Assembly (NCBI RefSeq): GCF_001870435.1
Contig: NZ_MDDR01000007.1
Span: 124,001-188,000, forward strand
From: Pseudomonas costantinii
GTDB lineage: Bacteria > Pseudomonadota > Gammaproteobacteria > Pseudomonadales > Pseudomonadaceae
Length of the DNA stretch: 64,000 nucleotides
Reading direction: 5' to 3'
Shown here: one piece after another, positions 45,153 through 54,217 of the stretch
How positions within the stretch are numbered: the first letter of the stretch is position 1
Layout: each line of letters opens with the position of its first letter
Notes under the pieces: model-generated
What the model was told of the DNA's origin: nothing
Databases searched by the model: none
What the model saw: only the letters and a program-made list of their open reading frames with translations
Translations under genes and position numbers: made by a program

Positions 45153-47541
45153 CCATCACGCCGTGGTAAAAACCCAAGCCGAACTCGCCGAGCTGTTCGC
45201 CCAGGACCTGACCTCCGGCGTCGGCCGCAGCGTCAAGCATGACAGCGCCGCCAAGCACGTATCCGGTGAAGCACAGTACATCGATGATCGCCTGGAATTC
45301 CCCAACCAGTTGCACCTGTATGCGCGCATGTCCGACCGCGCCCACGCCAGAATCATCAGCATCGACACCGCGCCCTGCTACGCCTTTGAAGGCGTGCGCA
45401 TCGCCATCACCCACGAAGACGTGCCGGGCCTGAAAGACATCGGCCCGCTGATGCCCGGCGACCCGTTGCTGGCCATCGACACTGTGCAGTTCGTCGGCCA
45501 GGTGGTGCTGGCTGTCGCTGCCCGTGATCTTGAGACCGCACGTAAAGCGGCAATGGCCGCCGTGATCGAATACGAAGACCTGGAGCCGGTGCTGGACGTG
45601 GTCGAGGCCTTTCGCAAGAAACACTTCGTGCTGGACAGCCACACCCACCAACGCGGCGACTCGGCGGCCGCACTGGCGACCGCAAAAAACCGTATCCAGG
45701 GCACGTTGCACATCGGCGGCCAGGAACACTTCTACCTGGAAACCCAGATCTCTTCGGTGATGCCCACCGAAGACGGCGGCATGATCGTCTACTGCTCCAC
45801 GCAAAACCCCACCGAAGTGCAGAAGCTGGTGGCCGAAGTGCTGGATGTGTCGATGAACAAAATCGTCGTCGATATGCGCCGCATGGGCGGAGGTTTCGGC
45901 GGCAAGGAAACCCAGGCCGCCAGCCCCGCGTGCCTGTGCGCGGTGGTCGCGCGCCTCACTGGCCAGCCGACCAAGATGCGCCTGCCGCGTGTCGAAGACA
46001 TGCTGATGACCGGCAAGCGCCACCCCTTCTATATCGAATACGACGTGGGCTTTGACGACACGGGCCGCCTGCACGGGATCAACCTGGAATTGGCAGGCAA
46101 CTGCGGCTGCTCGCCGGACCTGTCGAACTCGATTGTCGACCGCGCGATGTTCCACTCCGACAACTCGTATTACCTGGGCGACGCCACGGTGAACGGTCAT
46201 CGCTGCAAGACCAACACCGCATCCAACACGGCTTATCGTGGCTTCGGTGGCCCGCAAGGCATGGTCGCCATCGAAGAAGTCATGGACGCCATCGCCCGCC
46301 ACTTGGCGCTGGACACACTGGCCGTGCGCAAGGCCAACTACTACGGCAAGACCGAGCGTAACGTCACCCACTACTACCAGACCGTCGAGCACAACATGCT
46401 CGAAGAGATGACCGCTGAACTTGAGGCCAGCAGCCAGTACGCCGAGCGCCGCGAAGCGATTCGCTTGTACAACGCCCACAGCCCGATCCTGAAAAAAGGC
46501 CTGGCGCTGACCCCGGTGAAGTTCGGTATTTCGTTTACCGCCAGCTTCCTCAACCAGGCCGGCGCGCTGATCCATATCTACACCGACGGCAGCATCCACC
46601 TGAACCATGGCGGCACCGAGATGGGCCAGGGGTTGAATACCAAGGTCGCGCAAGTGGTGGCTGAAATATTCCAGGTGGAAATCGACCGCGTACAGATCAC
46701 CGCCACCAACACCGACAAGGTGCCCAACACCTCGCCGACCGCTGCCTCCAGTGGAGCCGACCTGAACGGTAAGGCCGCGCAGAATGCGGCTGAAATCATC
46801 AAGCAACGTTTGGTGGAATTTGCCGCACGCAAGTACGACGTCAGTGAAGCGGACGTGGAGTTCCACAACGGCCATGTGCGCGTACGCGAGCAGATCCTGA
46901 CCTTTGAGGCGTTGATCCAGCAGGCGTATTTCGCCCAGGTGTCGCTGTCGAGCACCGGTTTCTACAAGACACCAAAAATCTTCTACGACCGCAGCCAGTC
47001 GCGCGGTCGGCCGTTCTACTACTTCGCCTTCGGCGCGGCGTGTTGCGAAGTGATCGTCGACACCCTGACCGGCGAATACAAAATGCTGCGCACCGACATC
47101 CTCCACGACGTCGGCGCCTCGCTGAACCCGGCCATCGACATCGGCCAAGTGGAAGGCGGTTTCATCCAGGGCATGGGCTGGCTGACCATGGAAGAACTGG
47201 TGTGGAACAACAAGGGCAAGCTGATGACCAACGGCCCGGCCAGCTACAAGATTCCAGCCGTTGCCGACATGCCGCTGGATTTGCGCGTGAAGCTGGTGGA
47301 AAACCGCAAGAACCCGGAGGACACGGTGTTCCATTCCAAAGCCGTGGGCGAGCCGCCGTTTATGCTTGGGATTGCCTCCTGGTGTGCGATCAAAGATGCC
47401 GTGGCGAGCCTGGGTGACTATCGTCATCAGCCGAAAATCGATGCACCGGCCACGCCGGAGCGGGTGTTGTGGGGCTGTGAGCAGATGCGGCAGTTGACCG
47501 CCGCAAAAGCTGTGGAAACCGAAACCGAGCTTACTGACTGA
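45145..47541 (+). CDS. xdhB: Xanthine dehydrogenase molybdopterin-binding subunit
   Basis: 798 residues. The molybdopterin segments are present: GGGFGGKETQ (about residue 250), AYRGFGGPQGM, HGGTEMGQGLNTK, and the catalytic glutamate in KAVGEPPFMLG near residue 735. It binds the purine and carries out hydroxylation in the cytoplasm. Its stop codon is the first part of an inverted-repeat element (47540-47646) that separates it from xdhC. Confidence 0.97.
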   Translation: MSNHHAVVKTQAELAELFAQDLTSGVGRSVKHDSAAKHVSGEAQYIDDRLEFPNQLHLYARMSDRAHARIISIDTAPCYAFEGVRIAITHEDVPGLKDIGPLMPGDPLLAIDTVQFVGQVVLAVAARDLETARKAAMAAVIEYEDLEPVLDVVEAFRKKHFVLDSHTHQRGDSAAALATAKNRIQGTLHIGGQEHFYLETQISSVMPTEDGGMIVYCSTQNPTEVQKLVAEVLDVSMNKIVVDMRRMGGGFGGKETQAASPACLCAVVARLTGQPTKMRLPRVEDMLMTGKRHPFYIEYDVGFDDTGRLHGINLELAGNCGCSPDLSNSIVDRAMFHSDNSYYLGDATVNGHRCKTNTASNTAYRGFGGPQGMVAIEEVMDAIARHLALDTLAVRKANYYGKTERNVTHYYQTVEHNMLEEMTAELEASSQYAERREAIRLYNAHSPILKKGLALTPVKFGISFTASFLNQAGALIHIYTDGSIHLNHGGTEMGQGLNTKVAQVVAEIFQVEIDRVQITATNTDKVPNTSPTAASSGADLNGKAAQNAAEIIKQRLVEFAARKYDVSEADVEFHNGHVRVREQILTFEALIQQAYFAQVSLSSTGFYKTPKIFYDRSQSRGRPFYYFAFGAACCEVIVDTLTGEYKMLRTDILHDVGASLNPAIDIGQVEGGFIQGMGWLTMEELVWNNKGKLMTNGPASYKIPAVADMPLDLRVKLVENRKNPEDTVFHSKAVGEPPFMLGIASWCAIKDAVASLGDYRHQPKIDAPATPERVLWGCEQMRQLTAAKAVETETELTD

Positions 47542-47646
47542 TCGTTCCCACGCTCTGCGTGGGAATGCCGCCCTGGACGCTCTGCGTCCGCTCTTGTGAC
47601 GCAGAGCGTCACGGTATGCATTCCCACGCGGAGCGTGGGAACGATC
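47540..47646. repeat. Compound inverted repeat between xdhB and xdhC
   Basis: Outer arms 47540-47567 and 47619-47646 (GATCGTTCCCACGCTCTGCG type and complement) enclose an inner inverted repeat (GACGCTCTGCGTC and GACGCAGAGCGTC). The first GA of the left arm is part of the xdhB stop codon. The outer arm sequence recurs as a single hairpin at 49828-49858. It is another Pseudomonas intergenic repeat family, distinct from the REPINs. Confidence 0.82.
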
Positions 47647-47661
47647 TGACTGGAGGTGACT

Positions 47662-48504
47662 ATGAACAACTGGATCAGCGCCCTCGCCGACCTGCAAAAC
47701 AGGGGTGAACCCTGCGTGCTGGTGACCATCATCGAAGAGCTCGGCTCCACGCCGCGTAATGCCGGTTCGAAGATGGTCATCAGTGCCGCGCAGACCTTTG
47801 ACACCATTGGTGGCGGGCACTTGGAATACAAGGCGATGCAGATCGCCCGGGACATGCTCGTGCGTGGCCAGCAGAACACCCACCTGGAACGCTTCAGCCT
47901 CGGCGCCAGCCTGGGTCAGTGCTGCGGCGGCGTGACGGTGCTGCTGTTCGAGCCCATGGGCCAGGTACAGGCGCAGATCGCGGTATTTGGCGCCGGCCAT
48001 GTTGGCCGTGCGTTGGTGCCGTTGCTGGCCAGCCTGCCGTGCCGGGTGCGTTGGATCGATTCCCGCGACCAGGAGTTTCCGGAACATATCCCTCAGGGCG
48101 TGCGTAAGATCGTCAGCGAAGAGCCGGTCGACGAAATTGCCGACCTGCCGGTGGGCAGTTACTGCATCGTCATGACCCACAATCACGCGCTGGATCTGGA
48201 ACTGACTGCCGCCCTGCTCAAACGTAATGACTTTGCCTACTTCGGCCTGATCGGTTCGAAGACCAAACGGGTCAAGTTCGAACACCGCCTGCGTGATCGC
48301 GGCTTCGACGCCGCGCAACTGCAACGCATGCGCTGCCCCATGGGCCTCACCGAGGTGAAGGGCAAATTGCCGGTGGAGATCGCCATCTCCATCGCCGGCG
48401 AAATCATCGCCACCTACAACGCGAATTTCGGCCAGCACACCGCGAGTGCCGAACCCATTGCCAAACTGCTACCGGCCTCGCGCCGCAGCCAAGCGACTAA
48501 CTGA
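47662..48504 (+). CDS. xdhC: Xanthine dehydrogenase accessory protein XdhC
   Basis: 280 residues from MNNWISALADLQNRG, with GGAGG seven nucleotides upstream. The N-terminal part has ELGSTPRNAGSKMVI and GGGHLEYKAM, and the C-terminal Rossmann-like domain has VFGAGHVGRALVPLLA (about residues 110-125) and YFGLIGSKTKRVKFEHRL. XdhC sulfurates and delivers the molybdenum cofactor to XdhB. Its stop overlaps no gene; guaD begins 7 nt later, so the two are surely co-transcribed. Confidence 0.96.
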   Translation: MNNWISALADLQNRGEPCVLVTIIEELGSTPRNAGSKMVISAAQTFDTIGGGHLEYKAMQIARDMLVRGQQNTHLERFSLGASLGQCCGGVTVLLFEPMGQVQAQIAVFGAGHVGRALVPLLASLPCRVRWIDSRDQEFPEHIPQGVRKIVSEEPVDEIADLPVGSYCIVMTHNHALDLELTAALLKRNDFAYFGLIGSKTKRVKFEHRLRDRGFDAAQLQRMRCPMGLTEVKGKLPVEIAISIAGEIIATYNANFGQHTASAEPIAKLLPASRRSQATN

Positions 48505-48511
48505 GACGACC

Positions 48512-49816
<1,305 letters not shown>

Positions 49817-49827
49817 TGTGGTGAACT

Positions 49828-49858
49828 GATCGTTCCCACGCTCTGCGTGGGAACGATC
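49828..49858. repeat. Short hairpin repeat after guaD
   Basis: GATCGTTCCCACG and CGTGGGAACGATC pair perfectly around CTCTG (13-bp stem). It is the single-unit form of the element at 47540. It lies between the convergent guaD and the second FCD regulator and may act as a transcription roadblock, but it lacks a U-run. Confidence 0.8.
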
Positions 49859-49866
49859 ATCGATCA

Positions 49867-50631
49867 TCAGAGTTTTACGGACGAGCGCCCTGGCTTCTTG
49901 GTCTGCAACAGGTGCGAGAACACCGCATGCAAATCATCCGACGCGCTTTCCTCATCGAGGTTGAGCTTGCTGTCGATGTGATCCATGTGGTGCATCATCA
50001 AATTCACTGCCAGCGCCGCGTCCCGTGCTTCGATCGCATCGATCAACTGGGTGTGTTCATCGTAGGAACAGTGCGAGCGGTTGCCGCTTTCGTACTGCGC
50101 GATGATCAACGACGTCTGGGATACCAGGCTGCGCTGGAAGCTGATCAGCGGTGCGTTTTTCGCCGCTTCAGCCAGCTTGAGGTGAAATTCGCCGGAGAGG
50201 CGGATACCGGCACCACGATCACCGCGCGAGAAGCTGTCGCGTTCGTCGTTGACCATCTGGCGCAATTCGGACAACTGTTCGGCGGTGGCGTGCTGCACCG
50301 CCAACTCAGTGATCGCCCGCTCCACCAGTCGCCGGGCCAGGAACACCTGGCGCGCTTCTTCTACGCTTGGGCTGGCCACTACCGCACCGCGATTGGGCCG
50401 CAGCAACACCACGCCTTCATGGGCCAAACGCGACAACGCGCGACGAATGATCGTGCGGCTGACGCCGAAGATTTCGCCCAGTGCCTCTTCACTCAATTTG
50501 GTACCGGGTGCCAGGCGTTGTTCGAGGATCGCCTCGAAGATATGCGCGTAGACGATATCGTCCTGGGTTCCGCTGCGACCAGCCTTGCCGGCTCGCGGTT
50601 GTTTCTTGAGAGGTTGCAACTGTTCGTTCAT
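49867..50631 (-). CDS. GntR/FCD-family transcriptional regulator (purine-catabolism neighbour)
   Basis: 254 residues from MNEQLQPLKKQPRAGKAG; a GTG start two codons upstream is possible. The winged helix-turn-helix (residues 28-90; YAHIFEAILEQRLAPGTKLSEEALGEIFGVSRTI split over two helices) precedes an FCD ligand domain (DRGAGIRLSGEFHLKLAEAAKN, MMHHMDHID). It is divergent from the BenE-family transporter and convergent with guaD. Its probable operators are the ACGGTAA direct repeats and the TTGTACACAA palindrome in the shared upstream region. The ligand is unknown. Confidence 0.88.
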   Translation of the reverse strand: MNEQLQPLKKQPRAGKAGRSGTQDDIVYAHIFEAILEQRLAPGTKLSEEALGEIFGVSRTIIRRALSRLAHEGVVLLRPNRGAVVASPSVEEARQVFLARRLVERAITELAVQHATAEQLSELRQMVNDERDSFSRGDRGAGIRLSGEFHLKLAEAAKNAPLISFQRSLVSQTSLIIAQYESGNRSHCSYDEHTQLIDAIEARDAALAVNLMMHHMDHIDSKLNLDEESASDDLHAVFSHLLQTKKPGRSSVKL

Positions 50632-50664
50632 GGGCACTCGGGTCGGGAGAACGGCGGCGAATTA

Positions 50665-50696
50665 ACGGTAATACGGCAACCTTACGGTAACACGGC
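50665..50696. promoter_or_regulatory. 13-nt direct repeats in the divergent regulator/benE region
   Basis: ACGGTAATACGGC (50665-50677) and ACGGTAACACGGC (50684-50696) match at 12 of 13 positions and start 19 nt apart, about two helical turns, so proteins would bind the same DNA face. They lie 34-65 nt upstream of the GntR start. Confidence 0.4.
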
Positions 50697-50732
50697 GGAT
50701 CGCAGGCAAGTATCACCTAAAAACAGGGCATA

Positions 50733-50742
50733 TTGTACACAA
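50733..50742. promoter_or_regulatory. Candidate GntR-type operator
   Basis: TTGTACACAA has inverted TTGT/ACAA arms resembling operators of GntR/FCD regulators. It is centred about 106 nt upstream of the GntR start and 133 nt before the benE ATG. Confidence 0.35.
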
Positions 50743-50870
50743 CCCGATGCGCCAACACACTGTACGGCTGTTTGTGGCCTCGGCTGTATTGCAATGAGTC
50801 GTTACGTTTGAGTTTAGGCTTGAATCTGCGCCATCACCGGCAAACACCCAGGTAAAAGGAACACCTCTCC

Positions 50871-52061
50871 ATGACCGACGCCACCCACGCGCCCTTGCGC
50901 CCGTTGGCCGACACTTCCCCGTCGGCCGTCGTCGCCGGCTTTATCGCCATGATGACCGGCTACACCAGCTCCCTGGTACTGATGTTCCAGGCTGGCCAAG
51001 CCGCCGGTTTGACCACGGCGCAGATTTCTTCCTGGATCTGGGCGATTTCCATCGGTATGGCGGTGTGCAGCATTGGCCTGTCCCTGCGCTATCGCACGCC
51101 CATCACCATTGCCTGGTCGACACCGGGCGCAGCGCTGTTGATCACAAGCCTGGGCGGTGTCAGTTACGGTGAAGCCATCGGCGCCTACATCACCTGCGCG
51201 GTGTTGGTGACGCTCTGCGGGCTGACCGGCAGCTTTGAAAAGTTGGTCAAGCGCATTCCCGCCTCACTGGCGGCGGCGTTGCTGGCGGGGATTCTGTTCA
51301 AAATCGGCAGCGAGATTTTCGTCGCCGCGCAACATCGCACCGGTCTGGTATTGGGGATGTTCTTCACTTACCTGATCATCAAACGCCTGTCGCCGCGCTA
51401 TGCCGTGCTGGCCGCGCTAGTGATCGGCACCCTGCTCTCGGGCCTGATGGGGCTGCTGGATTTCAGTGGCTTTCACCTGGAGGTGGCAACGCCGGTGTGG
51501 ACCACCCCGCACTTTTCGCTGGCGGCAACCATCAGTATCGGTATTCCGCTGTTCGTGGTGGCGATGACCTCGCAAAACATGCCTGGCGTCGCCGTACTGC
51601 GCGCCGATGGCTACAACGTACCCGCTTCGCCATTGATCACCACCACAGGCCTGGCCTCCTTGGTATTGGCGCCCTTCGGTTCCCACGGTATCAACCTGGC
51701 GGCAATCAGCGCAGCCATCTGCACCGGCCCCCATGCCCATGAAGACCGCAACAAGCGCTACACAGCGGCCGTGTGGTGCGGGGTGTTCTACGGAATTGCC
51801 GGGGTATTCGGCGCAACGTTGGCGGCGCTGTTCGCAGCCTTGCCCAAGGAGCTGGTGCTGTCGATTGCGGCTTTGGCGTTGTTTGGCTCGATCATCAATG
51901 GCTTGAGCATCGCCATGAATGAGCCGAGAGAACGAGAAGCGGCGCTGATCACCTTTATGGTCACCGCGTCAGGTTTGACGTTGTTTTCCATCGGGTCGGC
52001 GTTCTGGGGAATTGTGGCAGGGGTGTTGACGCTGCTGATTCTGAACTGGCGCAAGGCATAA
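50871..52061 (+). CDS. Benzoate/H+ symporter BenE family transporter
   Basis: 396 residues with about 12 hydrophobic helices and no signal peptide. The BenE family pattern is visible: AVVAGFIAMMTGYTSSLVLMFQA near the N-terminus (split over a helix), TIAWSTPGAALL, LVLGMFFTYLIIK and TGLASLVLAPFGSHGINLAAISAAICTG. BenE proteins are distant relatives of NCS2 nucleobase carriers. No benzoate catabolic genes are nearby, and the adjacent genes are for purine breakdown, so the transported compound could be something other than benzoate. GGAACACC precedes the ATG. A bidirectional terminator follows. Confidence 0.88.
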   Translation: MTDATHAPLRPLADTSPSAVVAGFIAMMTGYTSSLVLMFQAGQAAGLTTAQISSWIWAISIGMAVCSIGLSLRYRTPITIAWSTPGAALLITSLGGVSYGEAIGAYITCAVLVTLCGLTGSFEKLVKRIPASLAAALLAGILFKIGSEIFVAAQHRTGLVLGMFFTYLIIKRLSPRYAVLAALVIGTLLSGLMGLLDFSGFHLEVATPVWTTPHFSLAATISIGIPLFVVAMTSQNMPGVAVLRADGYNVPASPLITTTGLASLVLAPFGSHGINLAAISAAICTGPHAHEDRNKRYTAAVWCGVFYGIAGVFGATLAALFAALPKELVLSIAALALFGSIINGLSIAMNEPREREAALITFMVTASGLTLFSIGSAFWGIVAGVLTLLILNWRKA

Positions 52062-52093
52062 AAAAACGGCGACCCAAGGGTCGCCGTTTTTTT
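52061..52093. terminator. Bidirectional terminator between benE-like gene and yggL
   Basis: AAAAAACGGCGACCC pairs with GGGTCGCCGTTTTTT around AA. The stem is G+C-rich with A-run and T-run flanks, so it ends both the plus-strand transporter and the minus-strand yggL transcripts. Confidence 0.9.
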
Positions 52094-52098
52094 CAGTA

Positions 52099-52443
52099 TC
52101 ACTTAGCCGAGTTGATCGGCTTTTCCGGATACCACACGTCCAGCAGCGGGCTGACTTCAGCCTTGGTCAGCTCGGAACGGGTTTTCAGCCAGGCTTCAAC
52201 AGCAGCACGTTGCTCTTCGGATACCGAGCCGCGCTTCTGCAGGCAAACCAGACCGTAGTCATCGCCACCGACATAGCCCAGACCGTTGGCTTCCATGGCT
52301 TCTTTGATGAATGCTTCGAGGAAAGCGTCGATAGCTTCTTCACTCAGGCCTTCGCTGAAGTCCAGGTTCAGTTCGAAACCCAGCTCTTGAAATTCATCAA
52401 CGCACAGTTTTTTGCGCAGACGCTGGGAACGGTTAGTCGCCAT
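52099..52443 (-). CDS. yggL: YggL family 50S ribosome-associated protein
   Basis: 114 residues (MATNRSQRLRKKLCVDEFQELG), with AGAGGA before the ATG. The DUF469/YggL pattern is clear: a basic N-terminus, ELNLDFSEGLSEEAIDAFLEAFI, and GLGYVGGDDYGLV in the middle. Escherichia coli YggL associates with the large ribosomal subunit and affects ribosome activity. It lies next to dacB, as in P. aeruginosa, and marks the start of the yggL-dacB-rlmL-rmf-pyrD block. Confidence 0.93.
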   Translation of the reverse strand: MATNRSQRLRKKLCVDEFQELGFELNLDFSEGLSEEAIDAFLEAFIKEAMEANGLGYVGGDDYGLVCLQKRGSVSEEQRAAVEAWLKTRSELTKAEVSPLLDVWYPEKPINSAK

Positions 52444-52679
52444 TGGAACAATCCTCTTAAGTAATAACGGGCGGCACTTTAGCAGTTTAAGGCGGCGATT
52501 GCCCGACTCTCTGGGACAGGCGGCACTTTGACTGTAAAAAAACGCCTAATACCAGCTATCGTTCAGCTACAAGTGGATCTACCTTGGGGCATAATGCCGA
52601 CACTTTCATGACTAATGAGGGATTTTCTTACACACCCCTCGCCTTTTTCACCCTTCTCAGCAGTAGGGTCTTATTCCTT

Positions 52680-54140
52680 ATGATCAAATCTTTGCGTCCA
52701 CTTCTACTTGCCGGCTTTTTCCTGCCTCTGGCGTTTTCCGTCACCGCCGCCCCGATCAATAACACCCTGCCGCCGAATGTTCAGCAGGCCCTCCAGAAAG
52801 CCAAGATACCTAACACCTCGCTGTCCCTGGTGATGCTGCCGCTGAATGGCCCCGGCACGCCGACCGTGTTCAACGCCGACGTATCGGTGAACCCGGCCTC
52901 CACCATGAAGCTGGTTACCACCTATGCGGCCCTGGAAATGCTCGGCCCCAACCATCAGTGGAAGACCGAGTTCTACACTGACGGTACCCTCAGCGGTGGC
53001 GTGTTGCGCGGCAACCTCTACCTCAAGGGCGGCGGCGATCCCAAGCTGAACATGGAGAAACTCTGGCTGTTGATGCGCGACCTGCGCGCCAATGGCGTGC
53101 AGCAAGTCACCGGCGATCTGGTGTTGGACCGCAGCTTCTTCAACCAGCCGCAATTGCCCGAATTCAATGACGACGGTAACGACGAGAACAAACCCTTCCT
53201 GGTCAAGCCGGACGCCCTGCTGGTCAACCTCAAGGCCCTGCGCTTTGTGACCCGCAATGATTCGGGCCGAGTGATCGTGTCGGTCGAACCGCCGATTGCC
53301 AGCATTCGTATCGACAACCAAGTCAAAGTGTCCAACGCCAAGCAGTGCACCGGCGACGTGCGCTACAGCCCGGTAACCGCCGCCGATGGCAGCGTCACGG
53401 TGACCGTCAGCGGCCAATTGAGCGAGGGTTGCAGTTCGCAGACCTACCTGTCGCTGCTGGACCACGCCACCTACACCGCCGGCGCCGTACGCGCGATCTG
53501 GCAGGAATTGGGTGGCACCATCCAGGGTCGTGATATCCAGGCGCCTGTGCCCAAGGATGCCAAGGTGCTGGCCCGTGCGTTTTCGCCGGACCTGGCGGAA
53601 ATCATCCGCGACATCAATAAATACAGTAACAACACCATGGCCCAGCAATTGTTCCTGAGCCTGGGCGCGCAGTTCCGCAACGATGCCGATGGCGACGATG
53701 CCAAGGCCGCGCAACGCGTGGTACGCCAGTGGCTGGCGAAGAAGGGCATCACCGCGCCACATTTGGTGATGGAGAACGGCTCCGGCCTGTCCCGCGCCGA
53801 ACGGGTTAGCGCCCGTGAGATGGCGGCCATGCTGCAAGCGGCCTGGAAAAGCCCTTACGCTGCCGAATACATCAGCTCGCTGCCGATTGCCGGCACCGAC
53901 GGCACCATGCGTAAACGCCTGAAAACCACCGCCATGCGCGGCGAAGCCCACGTCAAGACCGGCACCCTGAACACCGTACGCGCGATCGCCGGGTTCAGCC
54001 GCGACAACAACGGCAACAGTTGGGTGGTAGTGGCGATTCTCAACGATTCGAAGCCATGGGGCGCTTCGTCAGTGTTGGATCAGGTGCTGCTGGACCTGTA
54101 CCGCCAGCCGAAAGTGGCAGTCGCAGCGCCGGTGCTCTAA
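52680..54140 (+). CDS. dacB: D-alanyl-D-alanine carboxypeptidase/endopeptidase (PBP4, DacB)
   Basis: 486 residues from MIKSLRPLLLAGFFLPL, which begins a signal peptide cleaved after TAA at about residue 23. The active site is complete: SxxK in PASTMKLVTT (about residue 75), SxN in KYSNNTMAQQ (about 320) and KTG in HVKTGTLNT (about 427). The inserted domains II and III are present (GGGDPKLNMEKLW). It trims and cleaves peptidoglycan cross-links in the periplasm. The open frame extends upstream of the ATG, but without a signal peptide. Confidence 0.95.
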   Translation: MIKSLRPLLLAGFFLPLAFSVTAAPINNTLPPNVQQALQKAKIPNTSLSLVMLPLNGPGTPTVFNADVSVNPASTMKLVTTYAALEMLGPNHQWKTEFYTDGTLSGGVLRGNLYLKGGGDPKLNMEKLWLLMRDLRANGVQQVTGDLVLDRSFFNQPQLPEFNDDGNDENKPFLVKPDALLVNLKALRFVTRNDSGRVIVSVEPPIASIRIDNQVKVSNAKQCTGDVRYSPVTAADGSVTVTVSGQLSEGCSSQTYLSLLDHATYTAGAVRAIWQELGGTIQGRDIQAPVPKDAKVLARAFSPDLAEIIRDINKYSNNTMAQQLFLSLGAQFRNDADGDDAKAAQRVVRQWLAKKGITAPHLVMENGSGLSRAERVSAREMAAMLQAAWKSPYAAEYISSLPIAGTDGTMRKRLKTTAMRGEAHVKTGTLNTVRAIAGFSRDNNGNSWVVVAILNDSKPWGASSVLDQVLLDLYRQPKVAVAAPVL

Positions 54141-54155
54141 ACGGTGACATTGAAC

Positions 54156-54190
54156 AAATGTGGGAGCTGGCTTGCCTGCGCCCACATTTA
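54156..54190. repeat. Solo REP with compact hairpin
   Basis: One REP core (TGTGGGAGCTGGCTTGCC, from 54159) is followed by CCCACATTT, which pairs with AAATGTGGG at its start (9-bp stem). It lies between the convergent dacB and diguanylate cyclase genes. It looks like a decayed REPIN of the type at 4577. Confidence 0.7.
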
Positions 54191-54217
54191 TCTGCGCAAC
54201 CTCAAAGGCTTGCCTGA

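Noticed and set aside
47540..47646. CRISPR-like repeated hairpins
   Set aside because: Only inverted arms around short centres, no array of equal-length spacers, no cas genes.
45100..48438. Very long open frame (over 1100 codons) on the minus strand opposite xdhABC
   Set aside because: It is exactly antisense to three well-identified genes with full motifs and shows a His/Val/Gln-rich composition typical of shadow frames in G+C-rich DNA. No family similarity.
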